Virus record (IMG/VR): IMGVR_UViG_3300047463_000043
Coordinates: 1 to 38,931 of that record
From: a virus
Length of the DNA stretch: 38,931 nucleotides
Direction: 5' to 3' (one strand)
Positions 23,041-30,659 of the stretch are shown here, in pieces; the stretch's first letter is position 1, and each line of letters starts with the position of its first letter. The translations under genes were made by a program, and so were the position numbers. The notes under the pieces were generated by a model. That model worked only from the letters and a program-made list of their open reading frames with translations. It was not told the DNA's origin and did no database searches.

Positions 23041-23059
23041 TAAGTGTTAATTGGTTAGT
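23041..23059. repeat. 19-bp direct repeat, copy A (before the RecA-like gene)
   Basis: TAAGTGTTAATTGGTTAGT occurs here and, identically, at 30313-30331 after the capsid gene; flanking TTGTGT(T) extends the match to about 25 bases with one indel. Here it is the leader region of the RecA-like ATPase gene (read leftward). The window itself begins inside the same repeat at position 1. Confidence 0.85.
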
Positions 23060-23366
23060 AAAAGTTGACAATTCTTCTAAAGGAACTAATGATGATTGCT
23101 TGATCCGTCATTCCTGTCTTTTCTTTCTCCGAACGCATAAGCTTGTGCATAGCTTCGGGAATTTGAAAGTAATAAGGAGTAGAGCAATACTTAATGTGGT
23201 TTTGTTCGGCAGAAAACTTCACTTCATCGGCTAATTTATATCTAATAGCAAGAGCCAGTCGAAGGAGTTCGGAAGGTTTTTTAAAGTCAGGATGATTATC
23301 TGCTAAATAACTTAAGGCGGAGTTTATATCATCAGGTAGGTTTACGGCTTTGATTTTAGTTTTCAT
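23055..23366 (-). CDS. Putative ribbon-helix-helix DNA-binding regulator
   Basis: 103 residues from ATG at 23366. The N-terminal part (IKAVNLPDDINSALSYLADNH, then KKPSELLRLALAIRY) has the strand-helix-helix spacing of RHH (CopG/Arc-like) proteins; the C-terminal part (YYFQIPEAMHKLMRS, then MTDQAIIISSFRRI) looks like a second, weaker one. This suggests an early transcription regulator. An ATG at 23390 is possible, but 23366 overlaps the upstream stop (ATGAAAACTAA), the usual coupling. It lies just before the RecA-like gene. Assignment rests on pattern only. Confidence 0.5.
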   Translation of the reverse strand: MKTKIKAVNLPDDINSALSYLADNHPDFKKPSELLRLALAIRYKLADEVKFSAEQNHIKYCSTPYYFQIPEAMHKLMRSEKEKTGMTDQAIIISSFRRIVNFY

Positions 23367-23577
23367 ATTTGTCGGTGTTATCGGAAACATATGCTTGTTT
23401 AATTACATCGGTTGAAGGCTCTTTAGTTCGGTTTAAAATGTTGTAATAAACCGACTCTGCTACCTCTAAATCATCGCAAGTCCTTACAAGACTATCCCCA
23501 TACCATACGGCAAAGTAGGTTTCAATGATTCCCTCACGGTTAAATTCGTTCCGTTCAACGATTTTTAGTTCTTTCAT
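23356..23577 (-). CDS. Small early protein, first gene of its operon
   Basis: 73 residues, beta-rich at the N-terminus (KIVERNEFNREGIIETYFAVWYGDSLVRTCDDLEVAES) then helical. The pattern resembles small phage proteins of unknown function. Its ATG is behind an AACTAAACACT leader, 52 bases after a -7 element at 23629-23636. It is the first gene before the regulator, ATPase and nuclease. Function unknown. Confidence 0.55.
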   Translation of the reverse strand: MKELKIVERNEFNREGIIETYFAVWYGDSLVRTCDDLEVAESVYYNILNRTKEPSTDVIKQAYVSDNTDKYEN

Positions 23578-23628
23578 AGTGTTTAGTTTTAAAGTTTCTG
23601 CAAATTAAACACATAAAAACATACAATG

Positions 23629-23636
23629 CAAATATA
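23629..23636 (-). promoter_or_regulatory. Probable promoter -7 element (leftward)
   Basis: TATATTTG read leftward fits TAnnTTTG. No convincing TTTG is found 19-21 bases upstream, so only the -7 half is well supported. It lies in a 183-base gene-free stretch between 23577 and 23761 that also holds a terminator, and would serve the block starting at 23577. Confidence 0.5.
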
Positions 23637-23731
23637 TTTCAAAAATAATTTAAAATAGTTTTGCACAATGGATTGTTAGTCCGTTGTTTAAATGAATTAA
23701 AAAAGTGCTAAAATGAAGAAATTTGTCGGGA

Positions 23732-23760
23732 AAACAACAGTCCGGACTGAATGCGGACTA
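23732..23760 (-). terminator. Intrinsic terminator after 23761-24087 (leftward)
   Basis: Read leftward, directly after the stop codon: stem AGTCCG / CGGACT (6 bp), 9-nt loop, then GTTGTTTT. The loop overlaps the palindrome CAGTCCGGACTG, so an alternative hairpin exists. It separates the metallophosphoesterase operon from the next leftward promoter. Confidence 0.6.
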
Positions 23761-24087
23761 TTAGTTTACTTCAGCACGGATTTTATCTCCAAGTTGTATC
23801 ATATATTCTTGAAGTTTTCCGAAAAGAATATCCGGTTTACCATTGACATAAGCGACATTACCCGACTGAAAGATTACCTGACTGAAGTATTTCTTATTAC
23901 TCTTGCCTTTTGGGATTAGGCATTTAGGGTTAATTTGGACTATTGGATCGTTCAAAAGGTTAAAGTACCCCGAATCAATGGTATAATCTTCGCCTAAACG
24001 AATGCGGTCAAGTTCATCCAGTTCCTCATCTTCGGTATAAAGACTATTAGTAAACGGATAAATGATGTCAATTTTAAATAGTTCCAT
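23761..24087 (-). CDS. Hypothetical early protein
   Basis: 108 residues, mixed alpha/beta, acidic near residues 17-35 (YTEDEELDELDRIRLGEDY) and basic near 60-68. It shares one base with the stop of the metallophosphoesterase gene, so both form a two-gene operon ended by the hairpin at 23732-23760. No family recognised; a partner of the phosphoesterase is possible from linkage only. Confidence 0.55.
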   Translation of the reverse strand: MELFKIDIIYPFTNSLYTEDEELDELDRIRLGEDYTIDSGYFNLLNDPIVQINPKCLIPKGKSNKKYFSQVIFQSGNVAYVNGKPDILFGKLQEYMIQLGDKIRAEVN

Positions 24088-25082
24088 TAGTACACCTTGC
24101 CTTTAATGATTTTAAGATTCTCTAAATGGTATTCCCCTGTATTAAAATCGTGTTCTATATACGCGAAGCCGTGATTGTGTTTATTTATTCGCATATAGTA
24201 AGGGGTAAGAGTACAAAGACACCCAATACTTTGAACTGAAATCACATCACCTCCAAAAGCGGTTTCAACGTGGGAAGAAGTTCGATGGAAGTGTCCGACA
24301 AGGACATTATTTAAAGTTTTAAGGAAAGTACTTCTCGCTGGGTTAACACCCCCACTCCCTCCCGGCATCTCGTGTCCGTGTAAGACTGCAAGTTTACCTA
24401 TTTTAACCGGTCTTCTATCTTTAACTATCTCAATCTTTAACTCTCCTAACCTCAAACGGACTTCTAATTGATATTCAGGATCGTTGAAAAGTTCAGGTGC
24501 TTTGACATATAACCACTTTTCCCATCTTTCATCGTGATTTCCTTCTTTAAAAACTATCCTCGCTTTTGGGAAAGCTTTCCTTAATTCCCTAAAAAACTGC
24601 CTTGCTGACTCAAATTCTTCATAAGGACTCCTTTGCCTCCACTCTCTTTCGTGTCTGCTTAACTGGGCGAAGTCCATTACATCGCCATTTATAAGGATAA
24701 AATTGACATCTTTCTTTAAGCCATAGTTTAAAGCGGAAGTAATGGCTTGATTATCTTGGTAAGGGAAATGTAAGTCGCTGATGATAAGTCCTTTTGTATC
24801 ATCTATTCTAAAGTCCTCAAAATTAGAATCAACTGATTCAGGCAGATTGAAAGGATTGACAGTACCCGGTTTAGTAAAAAATGACTTATCAGTAGTTTTA
24901 TTCCTGTTTAATTCCCCTGATTGACCTCTTACCCTTCTAATAGCAGAACGTACACTCTCAAGGTCTTTAAAGTACTTCGGATGCTCTTTATATATCTTTT
25001 TAGCAAGAGTCATCGTAGGAATATCGGGGAATTTTAAAAGGTTTTCCCGGACTATTTCAGTTCCTGAAGTGTATGGTCGCAT
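24087..25082 (-). CDS. Calcineurin-like metallophosphoesterase
   Basis: 331 residues. Metal-binding motifs in order: SDLHFP (Asp103, His105), NGDVMDF (Asp134), GNHDER (Asn182, His183), LHGHE (His235, His237) and VGHFHR (His264, His266). This is the full set for a two-metal phosphoesterase. The first ~95 residues hold a helical, basic region (LAKKIYKEHPKYF, then SAIRRVRG) that may bind DNA. Phage relatives are annotated as DNA nucleases or phosphatases; its substrate cannot be told here. As first early gene beside the divergent promoter it is probably expressed soon after infection. Confidence 0.85.
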   Translation of the reverse strand: MRPYTSGTEIVRENLLKFPDIPTMTLAKKIYKEHPKYFKDLESVRSAIRRVRGQSGELNRNKTTDKSFFTKPGTVNPFNLPESVDSNFEDFRIDDTKGLIISDLHFPYQDNQAITSALNYGLKKDVNFILINGDVMDFAQLSRHEREWRQRSPYEEFESARQFFRELRKAFPKARIVFKEGNHDERWEKWLYVKAPELFNDPEYQLEVRLRLGELKIEIVKDRRPVKIGKLAVLHGHEMPGGSGGVNPARSTFLKTLNNVLVGHFHRTSSHVETAFGGDVISVQSIGCLCTLTPYYMRINKHNHGFAYIEHDFNTGEYHLENLKIIKGKVY

Positions 25083-25093
25083 CGTTTTATTTT

Positions 25094-25101
25094 CAAAGAT
25101 A
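25094..25101 (-). promoter_or_regulatory. Leftward early promoter -7 element
   Basis: TATCTTTG read leftward, matching TAnnTTTG, ends 11 bases before the metallophosphoesterase ATG, giving a very short leader. The -33 element is weak. It shares the 59-base divergent region with the rightward promoter at 25115-25122. Confidence 0.65.
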
Positions 25102-25114
25102 GCAGATTTTTAAC

Positions 25115-25122
25115 TATATTTG
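25115..25122 (+). promoter_or_regulatory. Rightward promoter -7 element for the terminase operon
   Basis: TATATTTG matches TAnnTTTG and lies 19 bases before the small terminase ATG. No clear TTTG is present at the proper distance, so this may need an activator, as late promoters often do. It nearly abuts the leftward -7 element. Confidence 0.6.
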
Positions 25123-25141
25123 TAATAAATAAGGCAAAATA

Positions 25142-25531
25142 ATGTATAATAGAGAAGATTTAATCGAAAAAGCGGTTAAGGCAATCAAAGATAATAACCT
25201 AACCACGATAGATGAAGCCGTTACTTATCTTCCGTGTGCAAGAAGTACATTTTATCAGCTTGAATTGGAAAAAACGGACTCCATAAGAGAAGCAATCGAT
25301 AACGAGAAGATGGCGATGAAGCAAAAAATGAAGCGAAAATGGTTGGATAGCGATGCTTCAGCACTTCAAATAGCCTTAATGCGTTTAATCTGCACCGATG
25401 AAGAACGGCAGAAGTTAGCGATGAACTACTCTCAAAACGAAATCAAGGTCACTAAACCTATCATCATTGACTGGTCTAACAATTCGCCCGACACCGAAGC
25501 AGAGGGAAGCACACCAAGCACTACAATCTAA
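25142..25531 (+). CDS. terS: Terminase small subunit
   Basis: 129 residues. The N-terminal half is an HTH-like helical region (VKAIKDNNLTTIDEAVTYLPCARSTFYQLELE) of the kind that binds the packaging site, followed by helices for ring formation and a Ser/Thr-rich tail. It directly precedes the large subunit, overlapping it by 65 nt, which is the usual arrangement. No sequence family is certain by eye, but the position and HTH make the assignment likely. It is the first gene after the rightward promoter. Confidence 0.75.
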   Translation: MYNREDLIEKAVKAIKDNNLTTIDEAVTYLPCARSTFYQLELEKTDSIREAIDNEKMAMKQKMKRKWLDSDASALQIALMRLICTDEERQKLAMNYSQNEIKVTKPIIIDWSNNSPDTEAEGSTPSTTI

Positions 25532-26711
25532 TTCGGTAGTCTTATACGGAGGTGCTATTCGTGGTGGGAAGTCCTATTGGCTTTTACTTGAACTCCTTAC
25601 GTTAGCTTTTAAGTACGATAACTCAAGGTGGCTTATCCTTCGTGCGTCTTATACCAATATCTCACGGACTATCCTTGTGTCATTTAGGGAGATGATGGGG
25701 AAAGGCTTCGACCAATATCTTAAAAAGTGGGATGGTCAAACAATGACTGCGACCTTTAACAACGGATCGCAGATTATGTTTATGGCTGAATCCTTTGACG
25801 GAGATAAGGAATTAAACAAGTTTCGGGGATTAGAAATTAACGGTGCCGGGATAGATGAAGTTAACGAAATCCAAGAGCAGACATTTAACAAAGTGATAGA
25901 GAGGTCAGGTTCTTGGAACGGTGCTGGGGTAGTGCCTATCAAAATTATCTGCACCTGTAATCCTACTCACGGATGGGTTAAGAATAGGTTCTATGACAAA
26001 TGGGAAGCTAACAAACTACCCGAAGGATGGAGATACATCCCGGCTAAATTAACCGACAATCCGTACCTATCCCCTGACTACGTTACCAGTTTGCAAAATA
26101 ATATGCCCGAATACGAGTACAAAGTATTTGTGGAGGGTAGGTGGGATGTCAAATTAGAAGGATTACTGTTCGATGATATTGACTTCAAGCGGTTTAAACT
26201 AAACGAGATACAAGGAGATGCGGATAGTGTGTTAGGTTATATAGATGTGGCTGATGAAGGCAATGACAACCTTTGTTTCATATTAGGAAAGATATATAAG
26301 AACAAAGTCTTTATTACAAATGTGGTCTTTACCAATCAAAATGTAGATGTAACCTTACCTCTTTGTGCCGGTCTTATATCCAAAGAAAAGGCAGACTTTG
26401 TTCGGGTGGAAACAAACAATCAAGGCTCGGTCTTCATTAAAATGTTAAGGGATAAACTTTCCCCTGAACGTATATTAGGAGTCAAGAATACCACTAACAA
26501 GGTAACAAGGGTGTTGATGCAGTATGCTTTTATCAAGGAATACTTCTACTTTAGAGATGATTACGAAAGGGGGAGTGAATACGATCTATTTATGAAGCAG
26601 ATACTTTCCTTTAGAAAAGACGGCAACAATAAGCACGATGATGCTCCCGATGCTTTAGCCGGTCTTTCAAAGTTCATCCAAACGATGCTACCTGACAACT
26701 TTAATCGGTAA
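25467..26711 (+). CDS. terL: Terminase large subunit
   Basis: 414 residues. ATPase: Walker A GGAIRGGKS (28-36) and Walker B GAGIDE (127-131 with Asp130, Glu131), followed by CTCNP (coupling motif, 162-166). Nuclease: GYIDVADEG (Asp260) and HDDAPDALAG (Asp391, Asp392, Asp395). It packages DNA into proheads and cuts concatemers. The start is TTG at 25467; no ATG lies in frame before the ATPase core, and the TPKQREAHQAL stretch right after TTG is typical of the family's N-terminus. The 65-nt overlap with the small subunit suggests coupled translation. Confidence 0.95.
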   Translation: MTGLTIRPTPKQREAHQALQSNSVVLYGGAIRGGKSYWLLLELLTLAFKYDNSRWLILRASYTNISRTILVSFREMMGKGFDQYLKKWDGQTMTATFNNGSQIMFMAESFDGDKELNKFRGLEINGAGIDEVNEIQEQTFNKVIERSGSWNGAGVVPIKIICTCNPTHGWVKNRFYDKWEANKLPEGWRYIPAKLTDNPYLSPDYVTSLQNNMPEYEYKVFVEGRWDVKLEGLLFDDIDFKRFKLNEIQGDADSVLGYIDVADEGNDNLCFILGKIYKNKVFITNVVFTNQNVDVTLPLCAGLISKEKADFVRVETNNQGSVFIKMLRDKLSPERILGVKNTTNKVTRVLMQYAFIKEYFYFRDDYERGSEYDLFMKQILSFRKDGNNKHDDAPDALAGLSKFIQTMLPDNFNR

Positions 26712-26723
26712 TAAATAATTTCT

Positions 26724-26731
26724 TATCTTTA
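26724..26731 (+). promoter_or_regulatory. Possible weak promoter before the portal gene
   Basis: TATCTTTA with TTTA 20 bases upstream: each element is one base off the consensus, spacing is right. It ends 15 bases before the portal ATG. Because the terminase stop is only 35 bases upstream, read-through could suffice. Confidence 0.35.
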
Positions 26732-26746
26732 CATATAAACTATTCA

Positions 26747-28144
26747 ATGAACATTTTTCAAGGCTTAATGTCAAGGTGGTTTGGGCAGACTTTCCAACCA
26801 CTCACATATAATCAATTAATAGGCACGAAGACACCAGTTCTCATTGATACTGGTAATCTAATGCAAGTCTATCAATCCGTACCTCATTTGAGGGCGGTGA
26901 TTGATAAGAAGGCTGAAATGATGTCCAATATGGAAGTCAAAGTATTGGATGAATTTGGTAATGAGATTCAGCATCCTGTCCTTAATCTATTCGCCAAGCC
27001 TAATCCATTACAATCCACCGAGAAGTTCATTAGTCAGTATAGCACGATGTTAAACATCTATGCTAATGCTTTTATTTATAAGAATCAAGGTTTACCGAAT
27101 AGCCTTCCTTTAACTATGTGGAATCTTCCTTCGGGGGATATGCAAGTGAATAACACCGGGAAGCTTTTTAATCAGTTGACTATTGATGGTATTATTGAAT
27201 CTTACGAACTCGTTTCAGTCAGTCAAACTTTTACACCAAGTCAGGTCTTACATATCTCAATTGGTGATGTGAACCAGTATTACATAGGTCAGTCGAAGAT
27301 ACATACCTTGACTTTACCTATCTCAAATATCCTCGCTTCACTTAAATCAAGAAACATATTAATAACGGAGAGGGGTGCTATTGGTATTTTATCCTCTGCA
27401 AGTAAAGATAGTGACGGCGGTGTACCATTAGGCAGAGAGGAACGAGAGAGAATCGAAAGACAATACCAAAGAGATCGTGGTTTAGACTCTACAAAAGGTC
27501 ACGTTGTGGTAACGAATAGTGCTTTAAGTTGGCAACCAATGACCATTCCTGTTAGGGACTTGATGTTATTTGAGGAGATTGAAGATGATTTCTCTGCAAT
27601 CTTATCGGCTTATGGAGTGTCAAGGGATATTTTCCCAAGTACTAAAGGTGCTACATTTGAGAACCAAAAAGAAGCCTTAAAAACTACCTATCAAAACACT
27701 ATTCAGCCTGAAGCCGATGGACTGATGAACTCTTTAACTTCGTTCTTGGGATTGAATAGAGAAGGTCTTAAACTCGTAGCAGACTACTCTTGGCTTCCTT
27801 GTATGAAAGAAGATGAGAAACGCATCCAAGAGATTGAAACGGCTAAAGTAACCGCATTACACCAACAATTTACCGATGGTGCTATCACAATAGATGAATA
27901 CCGAAACGAACTTGGTTTAATGCAGAGAGAAGCGACTATTGATAATAGCCAAGAGGACAAGATTGTCAATGCACAAGTAACTATTCGTGGTTCAGTTGGT
28001 GGTGTAACTGGTATTTTAGATATAAATAATGCAGTAGCTAACGGAACTTTGGATAAGACAACTGCTACAAATATCCTAATAAATATATACGGATTTGACC
28101 AAAGCACGGCTTCTTCGATGATTACCAATATAACTATCGGTTAA
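26747..28144 (+). CDS. Portal protein (HK97 family)
   Basis: 465 residues: an N-terminal PHLRAVIDKKAEMMSNMEVKV segment (about 47-67), then LFAKPNPLQSTEKFI (about 82-96), a central stem part and a helical C-terminus. This order is typical of HK97-type portals, which form the dodecameric ring for DNA entry and tail attachment. Position between terminase and prohead protease agrees. The Val/Ile-rich last ~60 residues (DINNAVANGTLDKTTATNILINIYGF) are probably the crown. Confidence 0.9.
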   Translation: MNIFQGLMSRWFGQTFQPLTYNQLIGTKTPVLIDTGNLMQVYQSVPHLRAVIDKKAEMMSNMEVKVLDEFGNEIQHPVLNLFAKPNPLQSTEKFISQYSTMLNIYANAFIYKNQGLPNSLPLTMWNLPSGDMQVNNTGKLFNQLTIDGIIESYELVSVSQTFTPSQVLHISIGDVNQYYIGQSKIHTLTLPISNILASLKSRNILITERGAIGILSSASKDSDGGVPLGREERERIERQYQRDRGLDSTKGHVVVTNSALSWQPMTIPVRDLMLFEEIEDDFSAILSAYGVSRDIFPSTKGATFENQKEALKTTYQNTIQPEADGLMNSLTSFLGLNREGLKLVADYSWLPCMKEDEKRIQEIETAKVTALHQQFTDGAITIDEYRNELGLMQREATIDNSQEDKIVNAQVTIRGSVGGVTGILDINNAVANGTLDKTTATNILINIYGFDQSTASSMITNITIG

Positions 28145-28186
28145 AAAGTATCAACTTAAAGTATTAGTTTAAGTAAAATAAAATAA

Positions 28187-28194
28187 TATCTTTG
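28187..28194 (+). promoter_or_regulatory. Promoter -7 element immediately before the prohead protease gene
   Basis: TATCTTTG matches TAnnTTTG exactly; the only upstream candidates for the -33 element are weak (TTAG, 19 bases away). The ATG follows after five bases, so a transcript started here would be leaderless or nearly so. Confidence 0.5.
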
Positions 28195-28199
28195 TATAA

Positions 28200-29012
28200 A
28201 TGAACGTAATTAAATCGAAATACTACTCCGTTAAGTCCTCCCAAGTTAAAGCCATTACCGATGTCGATACAACTGGTAGGGTAGTGACAGGGTTTTACAA
28301 TGCTTACAACTTCCTTGACTCCGATGGAGATGTCCTTATTCAAGGCTCTGCAAAGAAAAGTATCAAGGAACGCGGACCGAAAAGCAACGCAGTAGCAAAG
28401 ATTAAACACGCATTAAACCACGATCTCACTCAACTGCCGGGTAAGATTATAAACCTTGAAGAGAAGACCGTTAACGGTATCACAGGCATCTATTTTGAAA
28501 CGCAGATGGCTGACACTACTTTAGGCAACGATACCTTAAAGAACTATCTTGAAGGCATCTATGACAATCACTCCATAGGGTTTCAATTTGTTCAATCCGA
28601 GTTCATTGAGAAGGGTGCTAAAGGTTGGGATAAATACTACCAGCTTTTAATGAACAAAGAGGAAGCTGACAAACGTGGTTATATGTTCGTGGCTAAAGAG
28701 ATACTTCTCTATGAAGGTAGCACGGTAGCCTTCGGAGCAAACTCACTTACTCCTTATTTAGGTGTTAAGAGTGATAATAAAGACGCATTAAGACTCGCAT
28801 TCATTGATAGACTTTCCAAGCTTGAACATACATTAAAGAACGGAAGCCAGTCAGATGATATGATGAAGACTTTTGAAATACAAGTTCTGCAATTAAAGGA
28901 GATGGTTGCGGAACTATCGGACAATGTGACCTTTGAAAAGTCCACTCCAAAAGAGCCGGAAGTTAAGAAGACAATTGACCTTAACTACATCGCCAATAAT
29001 TTTAAACTCTAA
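28200..29012 (+). CDS. HK97-type prohead maturation protease
   Basis: 270 residues. The protease domain spans about 1-190, with catalytic His74 in ALNHD and Ser125 in YDNHSIGF, the two hallmarks of the U35/HK97 family. The C-terminal ~80 residues (KLEHTLKNG, then VLQLKEMVAELSDNV) form a helical, scaffold-like part. It cleaves the capsid delta domain during maturation and then itself. It lies between portal and capsid as expected. The capsid ATG follows one base after its stop. Confidence 0.92.
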   Translation: MNVIKSKYYSVKSSQVKAITDVDTTGRVVTGFYNAYNFLDSDGDVLIQGSAKKSIKERGPKSNAVAKIKHALNHDLTQLPGKIINLEEKTVNGITGIYFETQMADTTLGNDTLKNYLEGIYDNHSIGFQFVQSEFIEKGAKGWDKYYQLLMNKEEADKRGYMFVAKEILLYEGSTVAFGANSLTPYLGVKSDNKDALRLAFIDRLSKLEHTLKNGSQSDDMMKTFEIQVLQLKEMVAELSDNVTFEKSTPKEPEVKKTIDLNYIANNFKL

Positions 29013-29013
29013 A

Positions 29014-30300
29014 ATGAAAAAGATTATCAACTTCAATGCTGATGCTACTGAAGGCGGTTCTCCTGAACAACAACTTGTTGAGGTGATGAAGACCGAAACT
29101 TTAAAAGCAATCGAAAGCAAAATCGCTGATTTGAACATTGGCGAAACAAACAAAACCATCGCTGACCTGACCGATGCGGTTAGTAAATCAGCAACTATTG
29201 AGAACTTGGATGCACTCAAAGCTGAATTAAACGAAGCCATCCTGACTATCAAAGCAAACAACGAACCAAAAAAATCAAACAAAAAAATGAACAAATCATT
29301 TGCTCAAAATCTCGCTGAAGCGATCTTCGCTAAAAAAGCCGAGTTTGATGCTATCGTAGCAAACGGTGGTACTCAAAAAGAAAGTGTGAACATCGAAGTA
29401 AAATCTGCGGTAACAATGTCCGTTGATGGCTTCGTAGATGCTTCCACAATGCCTACCCTTCAGGCACAATTCTCTGGTATCATCACTTCAGTACGCACTC
29501 CTATGGATGTGTACTTGGGTGTTGTTTCTACCGGTGCGACTTCAGGTAATATGGTTACTTGGGTTGAAGAAACCGACCAACAAGGAACTCCAGTTTACAT
29601 TTCCGAAGGTTCTGCTAAAACCAAACTTTCAAGTGTATGGGCAGAGAAATTTGCTCCTGTTAAGAAAGTAGGTGTATATGGTAAAGTTACCACCGAGATG
29701 ATGGCTGACCTCCCTCAACTTGTTGCTTATATCCAAAACTCTTTGGTTAAGCGACTTGAAGCTGAAGTTCTTGATGGTCTTTTCAATGGTAACGGTTCAG
29801 GTGCAAATATTACTGGTGTTTACACTTATGCGACTGCGTTCGATGCCGGTTCTCTTGCTGGTACTGTAACAACTCCGAATGCTTATGATGTAATCGAAGC
29901 GGTTGCAACACAAGTATTGATTGCTCACGGTACTCCGAATGCTATCTACGTTCACCCGACAACCATTGCTTCAATGCACTTGTCTAAATCAACCTACGGT
30001 GAGTACGTGTTGCCTCCGTTCCAAACTGTTGATGGTACAACCGTTGCTGGTATGAAAGTAATCCCTACTACTTTTGTAGAAGAAGGTAAGTTCGTAGGTG
30101 GTGATATGAGTGTGGTTAATGTTGCTATCCGTGAAGCTGCGACTATCCAAATCGGTTTGGATGGTAACGATTTCACCAACAACTTAAAGACCATTCTTGT
30201 TGAGAAGCGTCTTGCACAGTTCGTATCAGGTAATGACACTCCTTGCATCGTTAAGGGTGACTTCGCTGATGCGATTGCTGACTTGACTGCGGGTGCTTAA
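29014..30300 (+). CDS. Major capsid protein (HK97 fold)
   Basis: 428 residues from ATG at 29014. Residues ~1-95 are a Lys/Glu-rich coiled-coil delta domain, which acts as scaffold and is presumably cut by the upstream protease. The rest has HK97-type features: FVDASTMPTLQAQFSGIITSVRTPMDVYLGV, then WVEETDQQGTP, KKVGVYGKVTTEMMADLPQLVAYIQ and a C-terminal VEKRLAQFVSGNDTPCIVKGDF. An earlier in-frame ATG at 28933 would overlap the protease by 80 nt and adds unrelated residues, so it is rejected. A strong terminator follows. Confidence 0.93.
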   Translation: MKKIINFNADATEGGSPEQQLVEVMKTETLKAIESKIADLNIGETNKTIADLTDAVSKSATIENLDALKAELNEAILTIKANNEPKKSNKKMNKSFAQNLAEAIFAKKAEFDAIVANGGTQKESVNIEVKSAVTMSVDGFVDASTMPTLQAQFSGIITSVRTPMDVYLGVVSTGATSGNMVTWVEETDQQGTPVYISEGSAKTKLSSVWAEKFAPVKKVGVYGKVTTEMMADLPQLVAYIQNSLVKRLEAEVLDGLFNGNGSGANITGVYTYATAFDAGSLAGTVTTPNAYDVIEAVATQVLIAHGTPNAIYVHPTTIASMHLSKSTYGEYVLPPFQTVDGTTVAGMKVIPTTFVEEGKFVGGDMSVVNVAIREAATIQIGLDGNDFTNNLKTILVEKRLAQFVSGNDTPCIVKGDFADAIADLTAGA

Positions 30301-30312
30301 GTTCTTTGTGTT

Positions 30313-30331
30313 TAAGTGTTAATTGGTTAGT
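30313..30331. repeat. 19-bp direct repeat, copy B (after the capsid gene)
   Basis: Identical to 23041-23059. It lies between the capsid stop and the terminator, where no leftward gene starts. The window's first bases (from position 1) correspond to its third base, so the contig end falls in this element. Confidence 0.85.
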
Positions 30332-30362
30332 GGGGGAGGGGTAGTGTCCTCCCCCATTTTTT
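30331..30362 (+). terminator. Intrinsic terminator after the capsid gene (copy 2)
   Basis: Same perfect 9-bp stem (TGGGGGAGG / CCTCCCCCA), 8-nt loop and T6 tail as copy 1, 30 bases after the capsid stop. It should end most capsid transcripts and limit expression of the downstream lysis-like genes. Confidence 0.9.
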
Positions 30363-30369
30363 AAAAAAT

Positions 30370-30440
30370 AGCGGATTAGAGAAAAGGTATCTCGTTAGGT
30401 TCATTCCCTAAAGTTTGCAGTTCGACTCTGCAATCCGCAA
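30370..30440 (+). tRNA. tRNA-Met (CAT anticodon), copy 2
   Basis: Base-for-base identical to copy 1 over the 71-nt cloverleaf, including the A1-A72 mismatch, the CAT anticodon in loop TTCATTC and the T-loop TTCGACT. Full identity, while neighbouring genes differ, suggests purifying selection on the RNA. Confidence 0.8.
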
Positions 30441-30446
30441 CAAAAG

Positions 30447-30659
30447 ATGTTATTACTTTTACCTCAAAATAAATTGACTTGCTGGATGAAAGGACACCCA
30501 TTGCCTTTAGCTATTCTATCATCATTTTCTTCTTTTCTAATAGCCAATGTCGAAACAACCGAAGTTGTTACTATATACCTTAAATTCATCGGTGCGTTGT
30601 TTGCTACATTGTTATCCATTTGGTTTGTGGTAAAGGAGATTAAAAAGTATGTGAAATGA
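30447..30659 (+). CDS. Small membrane protein, holin candidate (copy 2)
   Basis: 70 residues with the same two hydrophobic segments as 134-346 and five substitutions (Q36E, I40V, V58I, N68Y, L69V), all compatible with a two-helix membrane protein. Here no upstream in-frame ATG exists, which fixes the start in both copies. It overlaps the next gene by 4 nt. Holin role remains inference. Confidence 0.75.
   Translation: MLLLLPQNKLTCWMKGHPLPLAILSSFSSFLIANVETTEVVTIYLKFIGALFATLLSIWFVVKEIKKYVK

Noticed and set aside
23035-23071. Longer RecA-like ATPase starting at the ATG at 23071
   Set aside because: The 12 extra codons are the conserved leader motif seen before other early genes and contain no motif.
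23713-23919. 68-codon rightward frame overlapping the end of 23761-24087
   Set aside because: It runs antisense to a gene and through a terminator hairpin, without promoter or known motif.
28933-29013. Extended N-terminus for the capsid protein from the ATG at 28933
   Set aside because: It would overlap the protease by 80 nt and add basic residues unlike a delta domain; the ATG at 29014 gives a typical start right after the protease stop.
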